Source of the DNA: Sphingomonadales bacterium UBA6157
GTDB lineage: Bacteria > Pseudomonadota > Alphaproteobacteria > Sphingomonadales > Sphingomonadaceae
Reading direction: 5' to 3'
Length of the DNA: 64,000 bases
Assembly (NCBI GenBank): GCA_002423025.1
Contig: DIUN01000006.1
Coordinates: 2,344 to 66,343, forward strand
A model generated the notes under the pieces. That model saw only the letters and a program-made list of their open reading frames with translations. It ran no database searches and was not told the DNA's origin. A program made the position numbers and the translations under genes. Positions 51,426 through 59,654 of the stretch are shown here, piece after piece. The number at the start of each line of letters is the position of its first letter. The stretch's first letter is position 1.

Positions 51426-52786
51426 GCGAGCTGCGGCGCAAGCTCCTGGTGGTGGAGGATGATGAGGGGCTGCAGCGCCAGTTGCGCTGGTCCTATGAAG
51501 ATTATGACGTGATCATCGCCGGCAGTCGCGATGCAGCGATGGCTGCGTTGCGCCAGCATGAGCCGGCAGTTGTGACTCTGGATTTGGGGCTGCCGCCTGA
51601 TCCTGATGGTGTTTCGGAAGGCTTTGCCACGCTGGATGCAATCCTGGTCGAGCGGCCGCAGACCAAGGTCATCGTGGCCTCCGGCCACGGCGCTCGGCAG
51701 AGCGCGCGGGATGCGATCGCCAATGGCGCTTTCGATTTTTACCAGAAACCGGTTGATATCGACGCTCTTGGCTTCATCGTGCGCCGGGCGTTCCATGTGG
51801 CAGACCTCGAGGCCGAAAACCGCCGACTGGCCGATACGGCCGCTGCCGCCACGCGTGATGTGCTCGGCGGCATCGTTACGGGTGCGCCCGAAATGCTGAA
51901 AGTGGCCAGGATGATCGAGCGGGTCGCCTCTGCTCAGGTGTCGGTAATGCTGCTGGGTGCCAGCGGCACCGGCAAGGAATTGCTGGCACGCGGGTTGCAC
52001 AACGCATCGCTGCGGGCTGCTAAGCCGTTCATCGCCATCAATTGCGCCGCTATTCCGGAGAACCTGCTCGAGTCCGAACTGTTCGGCTATGAAAAGGGCG
52101 CCTTCACTGGCGCTGTCAAAACCCAGCCAGGCAAAATCGAGATGGCTGAGACCGGCACGCTGTTTCTGGACGAAGTTGGAGATATTCCGCTGCCACTGCA
52201 GGTCAAGCTACTGCGTTTCCTGCAAGAACGGGTAATTGAGCGAATTGGTGGCCGCCGGCCGATTCCAGTCGATGTGCGCATTGTTTGCGCCACTCACCAA
52301 AATCTTGAAGCGATGATCGCGGAAGGGCGCTTCCGCGAAGATCTCTACTACCGGTTAGCCGAGATTGTGGTGAGGATTCCCTCGCTTGCCGAGCGACTGG
52401 GCGATGCGTCGCTGCTGGCGCATCATTTCCTGATGCGCTTTTCGAGGGAGCATGGGCGTAATTTCAAGGGGTTCACGCCTGATGCCATCGCTGCAATCAG
52501 CGATTGGCATTGGCCAGGCAACGTCCGCGAGCTGGAGAACCGCATGAAACGGGCGGTCATCATGTCCGAGGCCTCGCGGCTCTGTGCTGCCGATCTCGAT
52601 CTTGGTGCTGCCGCCGATGCGCCGGCGCTTACGCTCAAGGCCGCGCGGGATGCTGCGGACCAACTGGTTATCCGCAAGGTGCTGGCGCGGTGCGACAACA
52701 ATCTCTCATCCGCCGCCAAATTGCTCGGCATCAGCCGGCCGACTCTTTACGATCTGATGCGCCAGCACGGGCTCGATGCGAGCTGA
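51422..52786 (+). CDS. prsR: PEP-CTERM-box sigma-54 response regulator PrsR
   Basis: 454 aa with a GTG start. The receiver domain has acidic residues VEDDE and the phosphoacceptor Asp54 (TLDLGLP). The AAA+ domain has GASGTGKE near 179-186, FGYEKGAFTGA near 226-232 (the GAFTGA loop that contacts sigma-54) and LFLDEVGDIPL. The Fis-type helix-turn-helix is at the C-terminus (NLSSAAKLLGISRPTLYDLM). It should activate sigma-54 promoters of exopolysaccharide and PEP-CTERM genes, none of which are in this window. Confidence 0.93.
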   Translation: MSELRRKLLVVEDDEGLQRQLRWSYEDYDVIIAGSRDAAMAALRQHEPAVVTLDLGLPPDPDGVSEGFATLDAILVERPQTKVIVASGHGARQSARDAIANGAFDFYQKPVDIDALGFIVRRAFHVADLEAENRRLADTAAAATRDVLGGIVTGAPEMLKVARMIERVASAQVSVMLLGASGTGKELLARGLHNASLRAAKPFIAINCAAIPENLLESELFGYEKGAFTGAVKTQPGKIEMAETGTLFLDEVGDIPLPLQVKLLRFLQERVIERIGGRRPIPVDVRIVCATHQNLEAMIAEGRFREDLYYRLAEIVVRIPSLAERLGDASLLAHHFLMRFSREHGRNFKGFTPDAIAAISDWHWPGNVRELENRMKRAVIMSEASRLCAADLDLGAAADAPALTLKAARDAADQLVIRKVLARCDNNLSSAAKLLGISRPTLYDLMRQHGLDAS

Positions 52787-52860
52787 TCCTGCATTTCAGG
52801 GCCTCCTGACGCGCTTCGCCTTGCACTATTGGCGGGAGTGTCTTAAGCGCGCGCTTCGGT

Positions 52861-52937
52861 CGGAGCGTGGCGCAGCCTGGTAGCGCATTAGACTGGGGGT
52901 CTAAGGGTCGCAGGTTCGAATCCTGTCGCTCCGACCA
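52861..52937 (+). tRNA. tRNA-Pro (anticodon GGG)
   Basis: A full 77-base cloverleaf is seen. The acceptor stem is CGGAGCG with CGCTCCG, the anticodon stem TTAGA with TCTAA, and the loop CTGGGGG gives anticodon GGG, reading CCC/CCU. The T-arm contains GGTTCGAATCC. The discriminator A and an encoded CCA end the gene at 52937. tRNA genes are frequent insertion sites for mobile DNA, and the lysis cassette begins 63 bases further on. Confidence 0.97.
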
Positions 52938-52999
52938 GCCCTCACTGCATATATTGCTAATCATGCAATAAGCTGGCCATGCCGGGTGAGGTATCGTGA

Positions 53000-53037
53000 C
53001 TATTTGGCATCTAATATTGACAGAATGAACCAAATAG
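53000..53037 (+). promoter_or_regulatory. 8-bp inverted repeat around the -35 of the lysis operon
   Basis: CTATTTGG (53000-53007) and CCAAATAG (53030-53037) are perfectly complementary arms, 22 bases apart. The centre lies on the -35 hexamer and the right arm lies inside the promoter spacer. This is the expected placement for a repressor or co-regulator site. No LexA-type GAAC-n7-GTTC or CtrA-type TTAA-n7-TTAA site was found here. Confidence 0.6.
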
Positions 53038-53045
53038 GATAATTA
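53017..53045 (+). promoter_or_regulatory. Strong sigma70-like promoter of the lysis operon
   Basis: A perfect -35 TTGACA (53017-53022) is followed after 17 bases by TAATTA (53040-53045). The AT-rich patch is exceptional for this GC-rich region. AAGGA at 53060-53064 then precedes the endolysin ATG at a normal distance. Confidence 0.6.
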
Positions 53046-53072
53046 GGTTGCTCCCCAACAAGGAATGCGACC

Positions 53073-53627
53073 ATGGCCGCTCCCGATGACATAGTGCAGC
53101 CGCTGCTTGCGGCGCTTTTGCTGAAGGAGGGTGGCTTTGCCGACCATCCGCATGATCGCGGAGGCGCCACCAATTTCGGCATCACCGAGGCGGTTGCGCG
53201 GAGTGCCGGTTGGCTTGGATCCATGCGCGATTTGCCGCGTGATTTTGCTCTGGCCATCTACAAGCGCCGCTTCTGGACGCTGCCGCGATTCCATGATGTC
53301 GCCGGCATTGTGCCGGCAGTGGCCGCAGAATTGTTCGATACCGGTGTCAACATGGGGCCGGCGGTCGCCACGGGCTTTCTTCAGCGCAGCCTCAATGTGC
53401 TCAACCGTCAGGGGCGAGACTGGCCGGATGTGGTGCTTGACCGGGCAGTCGGCCCGGCCACCCTCGGTGCGCTGCGTGGCCTAAGGCGGGTGCGTGGACC
53501 GGCTGGCGAGGTAGTGCTGCTGACTGCCCTCAATGCCTTGCAGGGCACCCGCTATATTGAATTGGCCGAGGGCAGATCGGCGAACGAAAGCTTCCTCAAT
53601 GGCTGGCTTTCGAGCCGCGTCGCATGA
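53073..53627 (+). CDS. Phage-type endolysin, glycoside hydrolase 108 family
   Basis: 184 aa. The N-terminal GH108 signature is LLLKEGGFADHPHDRGGATN, with the catalytic Glu at about 19, followed by FGIT. The rest matches the family plus a C-terminal PG-binding_3-like segment (AVGPATLGALRG). It is an N-acetylmuramidase that degrades peptidoglycan. There is no signal peptide, so it needs a holin to reach the cell wall. The stop overlaps the next ATG as ATGA. The nearest well-studied relatives by type are the lysozyme of the Rhodobacter gene transfer agent and phage endolysins. Confidence 0.9.
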   Translation: MAAPDDIVQPLLAALLLKEGGFADHPHDRGGATNFGITEAVARSAGWLGSMRDLPRDFALAIYKRRFWTLPRFHDVAGIVPAVAAELFDTGVNMGPAVATGFLQRSLNVLNRQGRDWPDVVLDRAVGPATLGALRGLRRVRGPAGEVVLLTALNALQGTRYIELAEGRSANESFLNGWLSSRVA

Positions 53628-53935
53628 AGCTAAATATTGATCCCAACTGGCGCCGAGCAGTGCTGGCGCTGCTTTTTGGCGGCTCGGGAATCTCACTGTC
53701 GCTTATGGCGCTCTGGTTGGCCTGGAATGTGCTTCACGGCCCTTGGCCGGAAGCTCTGGCCGGGCAGAGGCTGAGGCTCATTGGCGGCGCACTTTACGCA
53801 ACGATGGCGTTGCTAGGTCTGGTGCTGACAGGGCTGGCGATGACGGTAGCGCTACGCCAGGTGTCCGCCCGCTTCATGGGGGCTGATTTCTCGGCTTCAG
53901 GCAATGGCAACGACGGGCAGGGGCCGGGAACATGA
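53624..53935 (+). CDS. Holin-like two-TM membrane protein
   Basis: 103 aa. Two membrane helices (about 13-36 and 50-78) are joined by a short loop with several charged residues (PWPEALAGQRLRL). The N-terminus (MKLNIDPNWRR) is cytoplasmic-like and the tail is Gly/Asn/Asp-rich and soluble. The position between an endolysin and a spanin pair, the size and the two-helix topology argue for a class II holin. No named family is recognised and it does not look like the three-helix GTA holin. Overlaps of ATGA on both sides show translational coupling. Confidence 0.65.
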   Translation: MKLNIDPNWRRAVLALLFGGSGISLSLMALWLAWNVLHGPWPEALAGQRLRLIGGALYATMALLGLVLTGLAMTVALRQVSARFMGADFSASGNGNDGQGPGT

Positions 53936-54477
53936 TGGCGTTGGCGGGATGGCGCGGGCTGTTGGCGATGGTGCCGCGCACTGCCTGGCTGGTGCTGGGC
54001 GGCCTCGCGGCTCTGTTGCTGTTGGCACGCTGGCACGAGGGGCAGGTCGCGAAGGCCGAACTGGTCGGGGCATCAGCACAGGCAGAACGGGACAGGACCG
54101 CCTTTACTCAGGCCTCCGAAGCAGCAGCAGCAGCTCAGCGCGAACTGGCGGTAGAGCTGGCGGTGCGGCAGCAGAAAATCTCGAAAGGAACGAATGATGC
54201 GCTTGCGGTTCGCCATGCCGAGCTTGCTCGTCGTTACGATGCTCTGCGGTTGCGCTGGGCGGATGCCCGCACCGGTGCCGGTGATTCCAGCAAGGGTGGA
54301 GCAAATGCCCTTTCCAGCGCCTCCGCCGGGACTGTTGACGCCGCTTGTGCGGCCCGCGGGTGGGTATCTCTCGACACTGCCGCAGCCGCTGCAGAAGCGG
54401 CCGACACAGCCATAGCCAAGGACGATGCCTGGATTGCCTGGGCGAAAGCGCAAGCGGCGGCCTGGCCGAAAGGCTAG
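53932..54477 (+). CDS. Inner-membrane spanin (Rz-like)
   Basis: 181 aa; a second ATG at 53935 directly follows. One N-terminal membrane helix (PRTAWLVLGGLAALLLLARW, about 15-34) is followed by a long periplasmic helical region rich in Ala, Glu, Gln and Arg (about 38-110), the expected coiled coil of an i-spanin. A Gly/Ser/Ala-rich tail follows. In phages such proteins pair with an outer-membrane lipoprotein to fuse the two membranes at the last step of lysis. The partner gene is nested inside this one at 54194-54415. The stop converges with the carbonic anhydrase gene by a few bases. Confidence 0.75.
   Translation: MMALAGWRGLLAMVPRTAWLVLGGLAALLLLARWHEGQVAKAELVGASAQAERDRTAFTQASEAAAAAQRELAVELAVRQQKISKGTNDALAVRHAELARRYDALRLRWADARTGAGDSSKGGANALSSASAGTVDAACAARGWVSLDTAAAAAEAADTAIAKDDAWIAWAKAQAAAWPKG
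54194..54415 (+). CDS. Outer-membrane spanin lipoprotein (Rz1-like), nested out of frame in the Rz-like gene
   Basis: 73 aa in the +1 frame, wholly inside the i-spanin gene, as Rz1 is inside Rz in lambda. An AAGGA ribosome binding site sits 4 bases before the first of two ATGs. The signal peptide (SLLVVTMLCGC) ends in a lipobox with the lipidated Cys at 20. The mature part is strongly Pro-rich (about 16 Pro in 73 residues), the typical feature of o-spanins. The double frame is constrained, so both readings are probably genuine. Confidence 0.75.
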   Translation: MMRLRFAMPSLLVVTMLCGCAGRMPAPVPVIPARVEQMPFPAPPPGLLTPLVRPAGGYLSTLPQPLQKRPTQP

Positions 54478-54998
54478 ACCGCGAGCGACGCCTTGTGCAG
54501 CTTGGCTGTCTCCACATAGCTTGCAGCGCCCCGGCGGTTCTGGGCTATCTCTGGTTCGCTTAGCAGGCGCAGAAGCCTGGCGGGGCGGCCAGCCCAGAGC
54601 TCGGCACGGCGGATGCGTTTGCCCGGCGTCAGCATGGCGCCGGCGGCGAGCATGCCGTCACTTTCCACCACGCAGCCATCCATGACGATGGCGCCTAAGC
54701 CGATGAAGCTGTGATTCTCCAATACGCATCCGTGAATCATGGCAAGGTGCCCTATCAACACATCGTCACCGATGCTCGTTGCGTAGCGATTGGTCGTGAC
54801 ATGGACGACGCTGCCATCCTGGATGTTCGTTCGCGAGCCCACTGTGATGCGTTCGACATCGCCGCGAAGAACGCAATTGTACCAGATCGAACTGTCTTCG
54901 CCGATCGTCACATCCCCAATAATTCTGGCACCCGGCGCAACGAAGGCGGACGGCGCGATGAATGGCCAGCAATCCCCGAAGCGCAGGATGCTGCTCAC
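54474..54998 (-). CDS. Gamma-carbonic anhydrase family protein (left-handed beta-helix)
   Basis: 174 aa from a GTG at 54998 that overlaps the argC stop by 4 bases. The hexapeptide repeats (APGARIIGDVTIGEDSSIWYNCVLRGD, then SVVHVTT, GHLAMIHGC, GLGAIVMDGC) form a trimeric left-handed helix. The His of VVHVT and IGHLAMIHG match the zinc ligands of gamma-class carbonic anhydrases. Family members include the YrdA and PaaY proteins, so enzymatic activity is likely but not certain. Its coupling with arginine biosynthesis is seen in related bacteria. Confidence 0.88.
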   Translation of the reverse strand: MSSILRFGDCWPFIAPSAFVAPGARIIGDVTIGEDSSIWYNCVLRGDVERITVGSRTNIQDGSVVHVTTNRYATSIGDDVLIGHLAMIHGCVLENHSFIGLGAIVMDGCVVESDGMLAAGAMLTPGKRIRRAELWAGRPARLLRLLSEPEIAQNRRGAASYVETAKLHKASLAV

Positions 54999-56038
54999 GG
55001 AAACAGCGGCGCTGCTTCCAGCCCCATGGTTTCGGGCAGGCCAAACATCAGGTTCATGTTCTGGATGGCCTGGCCCGAGGAGCCCTTCACCAGATTGTCG
55101 ATGGCGGCGATGATGATGGCGCGGCCGGGCACGCGATCTGCAAAGACGTTGACGACCGTATGGTTGGAGCCGCGCACCATGCGCGTCGCCGGCGCCAAAC
55201 CTTCCGGCAAGAGGTGTACAAACGGCTCTGCTGCATAGCGACCGGCAAGCGTGGCGCGGAGGTCGGCAATGCCAGTGCCGGGCGCCATTTCGGCTATGCA
55301 GGTAACAAGCTCGCCGCGGTTCATCGGCACGAGGTGCGGCGTGAAGCTCACCACAACCGGGCTGCCTGAGGCAAGACTCAGTTGCTGGTCGATCTCTGGC
55401 ATGTGGCGGTGATGCCCGATGCCATAGGGGTGCACGGCCTCGGCGACTTCTGGGAAGAGATTGCCCTCCTTGAGGCTGCGGCCGGCGCCAGAAACGCCTG
55501 AGAGCGCGTTGATGGTGATGCGCTCGGGCGTGATGACGCCGGCTCCGAGCAGCGGCTGCAACGCCAGCAATACTGCCGTGGGGTAGCAGCCGGGGCAAGC
55601 AACCAGGCGCGCGGCGGGCAGGCTCGCTCTTGCGTATTCGCTCAGCCCATAAACTGCCTCTGGCAGCAGCGCCGGCGCCGGGTGCGCGCCGCCATACCAG
55701 TGGGCATAGACGTCTGCGTCCTTAAGCCGAAAATCAGCCGAGAGATCGATGATGCGCGGGCCAGAGAGCGTGCCGAGCAGGCTGGCCGAGGCCGCGTGCG
55801 GCAAGCAGCCGAACACTGCGTCGATGCTGGAAAAATCGATGCTCTCGCTAGGGACGAGGCGCGGCAGGCTGGGATAAGGCGCGAAGTGCGGCCAGATCTC
55901 GGCCATGGTTTGCCCGGCCTTGGAATTGGCCGAGAGAGCGGCGACCTCGATGCGTGGGTGGGTGAGCGCGAGGCGCACAAGATCGGCACCGGTGTAGCCG
56001 GAGGCACCGAGGACGGCGATGCGAATGGGCGTTGTCAT
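54995..56038 (-). CDS. argC: N-acetyl-gamma-glutamyl-phosphate reductase
   Basis: 347 aa, the long form. The Rossmann start is VLGASGYTGADLVRLALTHP (9-28). The catalytic Cys is C151 in ACPGCYPTAV, and HRHMPEIDQQL gives the catalytic His region. It reduces N-acetylglutamyl phosphate in arginine synthesis; the other arg genes are not here. It overlaps the gamma-carbonic anhydrase gene by 4 bases. Confidence 0.95.
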   Translation of the reverse strand: MTTPIRIAVLGASGYTGADLVRLALTHPRIEVAALSANSKAGQTMAEIWPHFAPYPSLPRLVPSESIDFSSIDAVFGCLPHAASASLLGTLSGPRIIDLSADFRLKDADVYAHWYGGAHPAPALLPEAVYGLSEYARASLPAARLVACPGCYPTAVLLALQPLLGAGVITPERITINALSGVSGAGRSLKEGNLFPEVAEAVHPYGIGHHRHMPEIDQQLSLASGSPVVVSFTPHLVPMNRGELVTCIAEMAPGTGIADLRATLAGRYAAEPFVHLLPEGLAPATRMVRGSNHTVVNVFADRVPGRAIIIAAIDNLVKGSSGQAIQNMNLMFGLPETMGLEAAPLFP

Positions 56039-56099
56039 GCCGTCGCGTTAGGGCAAGCGACCGAGGGGTTCAAGCTTGCGCCGAAACTGCCGGGCTCTC

Positions 56100-56834
56100 T
56101 CAAGGCGTTTGCGGCTCGTCCCTGGGCCTTGAGAAATCGAAGCGAATACGTACCCATTCACCGATCTGCGCCTTGCCGTCGATGCGCGGTGGCCGCACGC
56201 GGAATTGCCAGGCAGCTTGTCTCATGGCCCGTGCCAACCCCGAACCAGGGGGTGAGTCGCCGAGTTCCTGGCAGTCTTCGACTCGATAGTTCGGCACAGT
56301 GCGACAGGCGATCATGGCCCAGCTGCCTGGCGGTGCGCCGCGCGGCAGATAGCCGTTGATCTCGGCATCGGTTGGCTCGCGTTGCCATTCGGCATTGTAA
56401 AGCGTTCGCCCGGCCGGGCCCTGGCTGGGCCCATAAGTTGCGGAACTGCTGGCGACAGTGCTGTCACTGCCGGCACTGGCTGCGGCTGCACTTCGAGCGC
56501 TGGGCAGCTTCGTGATGTCCACCATCGGCATCAGGCCAAGATCGAACGGCTTTGTTTCGGGCGGGGCTGGCGAAGGGGCAGGGGCTGGCTGGACGAGCGG
56601 CTTGCTGGCGGCTGGTGGCGCGGTCTTTACAGGGGCGGGCTTGATGGCTGGCTCGGCGATCTGGCGCATCTCGAAAATCTTTTGCTCGATTTTCGCCTTT
56701 TGCTCCGGCGTCAGGAACAGCAGCATTGTCGCGAGCAGGGCATGCACGAGCAGAACGAGCAGAAATGCCAAGGCGCGGCGCTGGAACAGCGCGCGACGTC
56801 CGCCCGGCGAACCTTGGAAAATCACCGAAGCCAT
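56100..56834 (-). CDS. TonB-like energy transducer with atypical C-terminal domain
   Basis: 244 aa. A positively charged N-terminus and one membrane helix (ALAFLLVLLVHALLATMLLFL, 21-41) lead to a Pro/Ala-rich periplasmic linker (about 65-95). A compact C-terminal domain ends QAAWQFRVRPPRIDGKAQIGEWVRIRFDF, the TonB-type end. The pair Cys in IACRTVPNYRVEDCQELG could form a disulfide, which is not usual for TonB. No exbB/exbD or TonB-dependent receptor genes are nearby. Likely a TonB paralogue, but its partner is unknown. Confidence 0.75.
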   Translation of the reverse strand: MASVIFQGSPGGRRALFQRRALAFLLVLLVHALLATMLLFLTPEQKAKIEQKIFEMRQIAEPAIKPAPVKTAPPAASKPLVQPAPAPSPAPPETKPFDLGLMPMVDITKLPSARSAAAASAGSDSTVASSSATYGPSQGPAGRTLYNAEWQREPTDAEINGYLPRGAPPGSWAMIACRTVPNYRVEDCQELGDSPPGSGLARAMRQAAWQFRVRPPRIDGKAQIGEWVRIRFDFSRPRDEPQTP

Positions 56835-56922
56835 CGTGGCAGCGCCTAGCCCGCGCCGACACCAGCCGCAACCCGGCAGCAGGCGTTCTTGATGCGGCTT
56901 AACGGCCTGTCCTGCCCTGTTT

Positions 56923-57921
<999 letters not shown>

Positions 57922-57964
57922 AGTTTTGGGTTAGCGCGGGTTTCGCCGCGTGTCATCTCCCACG

Positions 57965-58684
57965 TCAGTGGATCGGCACACCGCCAAGGCTCCGCGAGAG
58001 TGCTGCCGAAATGCGGGAGCGTGCTTCCGCTGAAATTGCCTTGCGGTGTGGATGATCGCCGGGATCGAACGGCTCGAGGAAATGCACCCGCACTTCAAAG
58101 CTGCCCTTGCGCTTGAAGACACGAAGCGCATTTTCCGGCGCTGTTTCCTCCCCGATCCAAGCCAGGTCTTTGCCGGCGTCATCAAAGTCCAGCAGGACCG
58201 GCTGAATCCACAGGGTGCGAGGCGGCGGCATCAGCACGGCAAACAGCGGCGCCTTGAAGGGCAGCAGGCTGCGGCCATCAGTGGTGGTGCCTTCCGGGAA
58301 GATGGTGACGGGCTGGTGCTCGGCCAGCGCGGCGCGAAGCTCCTCAACTTGCGTACCCACGGTCATCCGTGCCGTGCGTGAGACGAACACGGTGTGATTG
58401 AGCGTCGCCAGCCAGCCGATCAACGGCCATTCCGCGATTTTGTCCTGTGCCACAAAGGCGGTGCCGGTGGCGCCGCCGATGACCGTGATATCGATCCACG
58501 AAAGATGATTGGCGACAAAGAACACATCGCCCGGCAGCGGTTTGCCGAGCACCCGTACCCGGGCGCCAACACAGCGCGCCGCCAGGCGAAGGAAGCGGCG
58601 CGGCCAGGGTGAGGGACGCCCCACAAGTCGCCAGAAGCCGTGCATCGGCAGACAAACAGCCAGCGCCGCCGCCAACAGTGCCAC
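57965..58684 (-). CDS. plsC: 1-acyl-sn-glycerol-3-phosphate acyltransferase
   Basis: About 239 aa if it starts at the GTG at 58684. No ATG is available upstream within a sensible distance; a TTG at 58792 would give a longer form overlapping nothing but lacking similarity. The active-site motif FVANHLSWIDITVIG (NHxxxxD) and the FPEGTTTDG motif (58250-58280 region) define the PlsC family. It makes phosphatidic acid for membrane lipids. The protein starts with a hydrophobic membrane segment (ALLAAALAVCLPMHGFW). The start is the uncertain part. Confidence 0.85.
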   Translation of the reverse strand: MALLAAALAVCLPMHGFWRLVGRPSPWPRRFLRLAARCVGARVRVLGKPLPGDVFFVANHLSWIDITVIGGATGTAFVAQDKIAEWPLIGWLATLNHTVFVSRTARMTVGTQVEELRAALAEHQPVTIFPEGTTTDGRSLLPFKAPLFAVLMPPPRTLWIQPVLLDFDDAGKDLAWIGEETAPENALRVFKRKGSFEVRVHFLEPFDPGDHPHRKAISAEARSRISAALSRSLGGVPIH

Positions 58685-58833
58685 GCGCGCTGCGAGCCTC
58701 GTAAGGCCCAGCAGGCCAGGCCGTGCCGTGTCAGCAATGATGTTATCGGCCCCCCATGTCTCGCCGCTAGCCCAGCACTCTTGCTGCTGCAAGCATGGAC
58801 AGGGCCGCCCCGGCACAACTAAAGCGATGTTGC

Positions 58834-59625
58834 ATGAGCGCACCCATCCTCGTCTTTGATTCCGGCGTCGGCGGGCTCTCCGTGCTCGGGCCAATCCGAG
58901 CACTGCTGCCGGGCCTGCCGGTGGTCTATGCGGCTGACAATGCCGGCTTCCCTTATGGCATCAAGACCGAAGCCGAGATCGCGGCGCGTGTGCCGGCTTT
59001 GCTCGGCAGACTGGTCGAGCGCTATCGCCCCTGTCTTGTCGTGATTGCCTGCAATACTGCCTCCACCATTGCACTCTCCCACGTTCGCGCAGCGCTCGAT
59101 TTGCCGGTGGTGGGCACTGTGCCGGCAATTAAACCGGCTGCGGAGCAATCCCGCACCCGCGTGATTGGCGTGCTCGGTACCGAGGCGACAGTGCGCCAGC
59201 CTTATGTCGACCGTCTCTCGGCCGAATATGCGGCGGACTGCATCGTGTTGCGCCACGGCTCTGCGGCGCTGGTCACGATGGCCGAGGCCAAGCTCGCTGG
59301 CGATAATGTGACGGCAGCTGACGTTGCGCCGGAGCTTGAGGGCCTGCTCCGCCAGCCGGGCGGTGACCGGATGGACATGGTGGTGCTGGCTTGCACGCAT
59401 TTTCCGCTGCTGCTGCAGCAACTCGCTGCGGCCAGCCCCCGCCCTCTGGGCTTTGTGGATGGCGGGGCCGGCATTGCCCGGCGGGTGGCCTTTTTGCTCG
59501 GTGAGGATGCCGGGAAGGGATTGCCGCAGCCCGGCCGCGCGGTGTTCACCCGTGCCGATGCACAGGTTGACCGGCTGGCCGGGGCGCTTAAGAGCTTCGG
59601 GCTTGAGACCGTCGCGTTTCTCTGA
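58834..59625 (+). CDS. murI: Glutamate racemase
   Basis: 263 aa from the ATG at 58834. It makes D-glutamate for peptidoglycan. The two catalytic Cys are C73 (VVIACNTAST) and about C183 (VLACTHFPLL). DSGVGGLSVL and YAADNAGFPYG are the substrate loops. It begins divergently from plsC; the thioesterase gene follows 29 bases downstream. Confidence 0.94.
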   Translation: MSAPILVFDSGVGGLSVLGPIRALLPGLPVVYAADNAGFPYGIKTEAEIAARVPALLGRLVERYRPCLVVIACNTASTIALSHVRAALDLPVVGTVPAIKPAAEQSRTRVIGVLGTEATVRQPYVDRLSAEYAADCIVLRHGSAALVTMAEAKLAGDNVTAADVAPELEGLLRQPGGDRMDMVVLACTHFPLLLQQLAAASPRPLGFVDGGAGIARRVAFLLGEDAGKGLPQPGRAVFTRADAQVDRLAGALKSFGLETVAFL

Positions 59626-59654
59626 GCGAATTTCTCTGAAAAGGCCCCAGCCCT

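Noticed and set aside
52938..53072. LexA-type or CtrA-type sites in the lysis promoter
   Set aside because: GAAC is present but no GTTC follows at 7 bases, and no TTAA-n7-TTAA pair was found.
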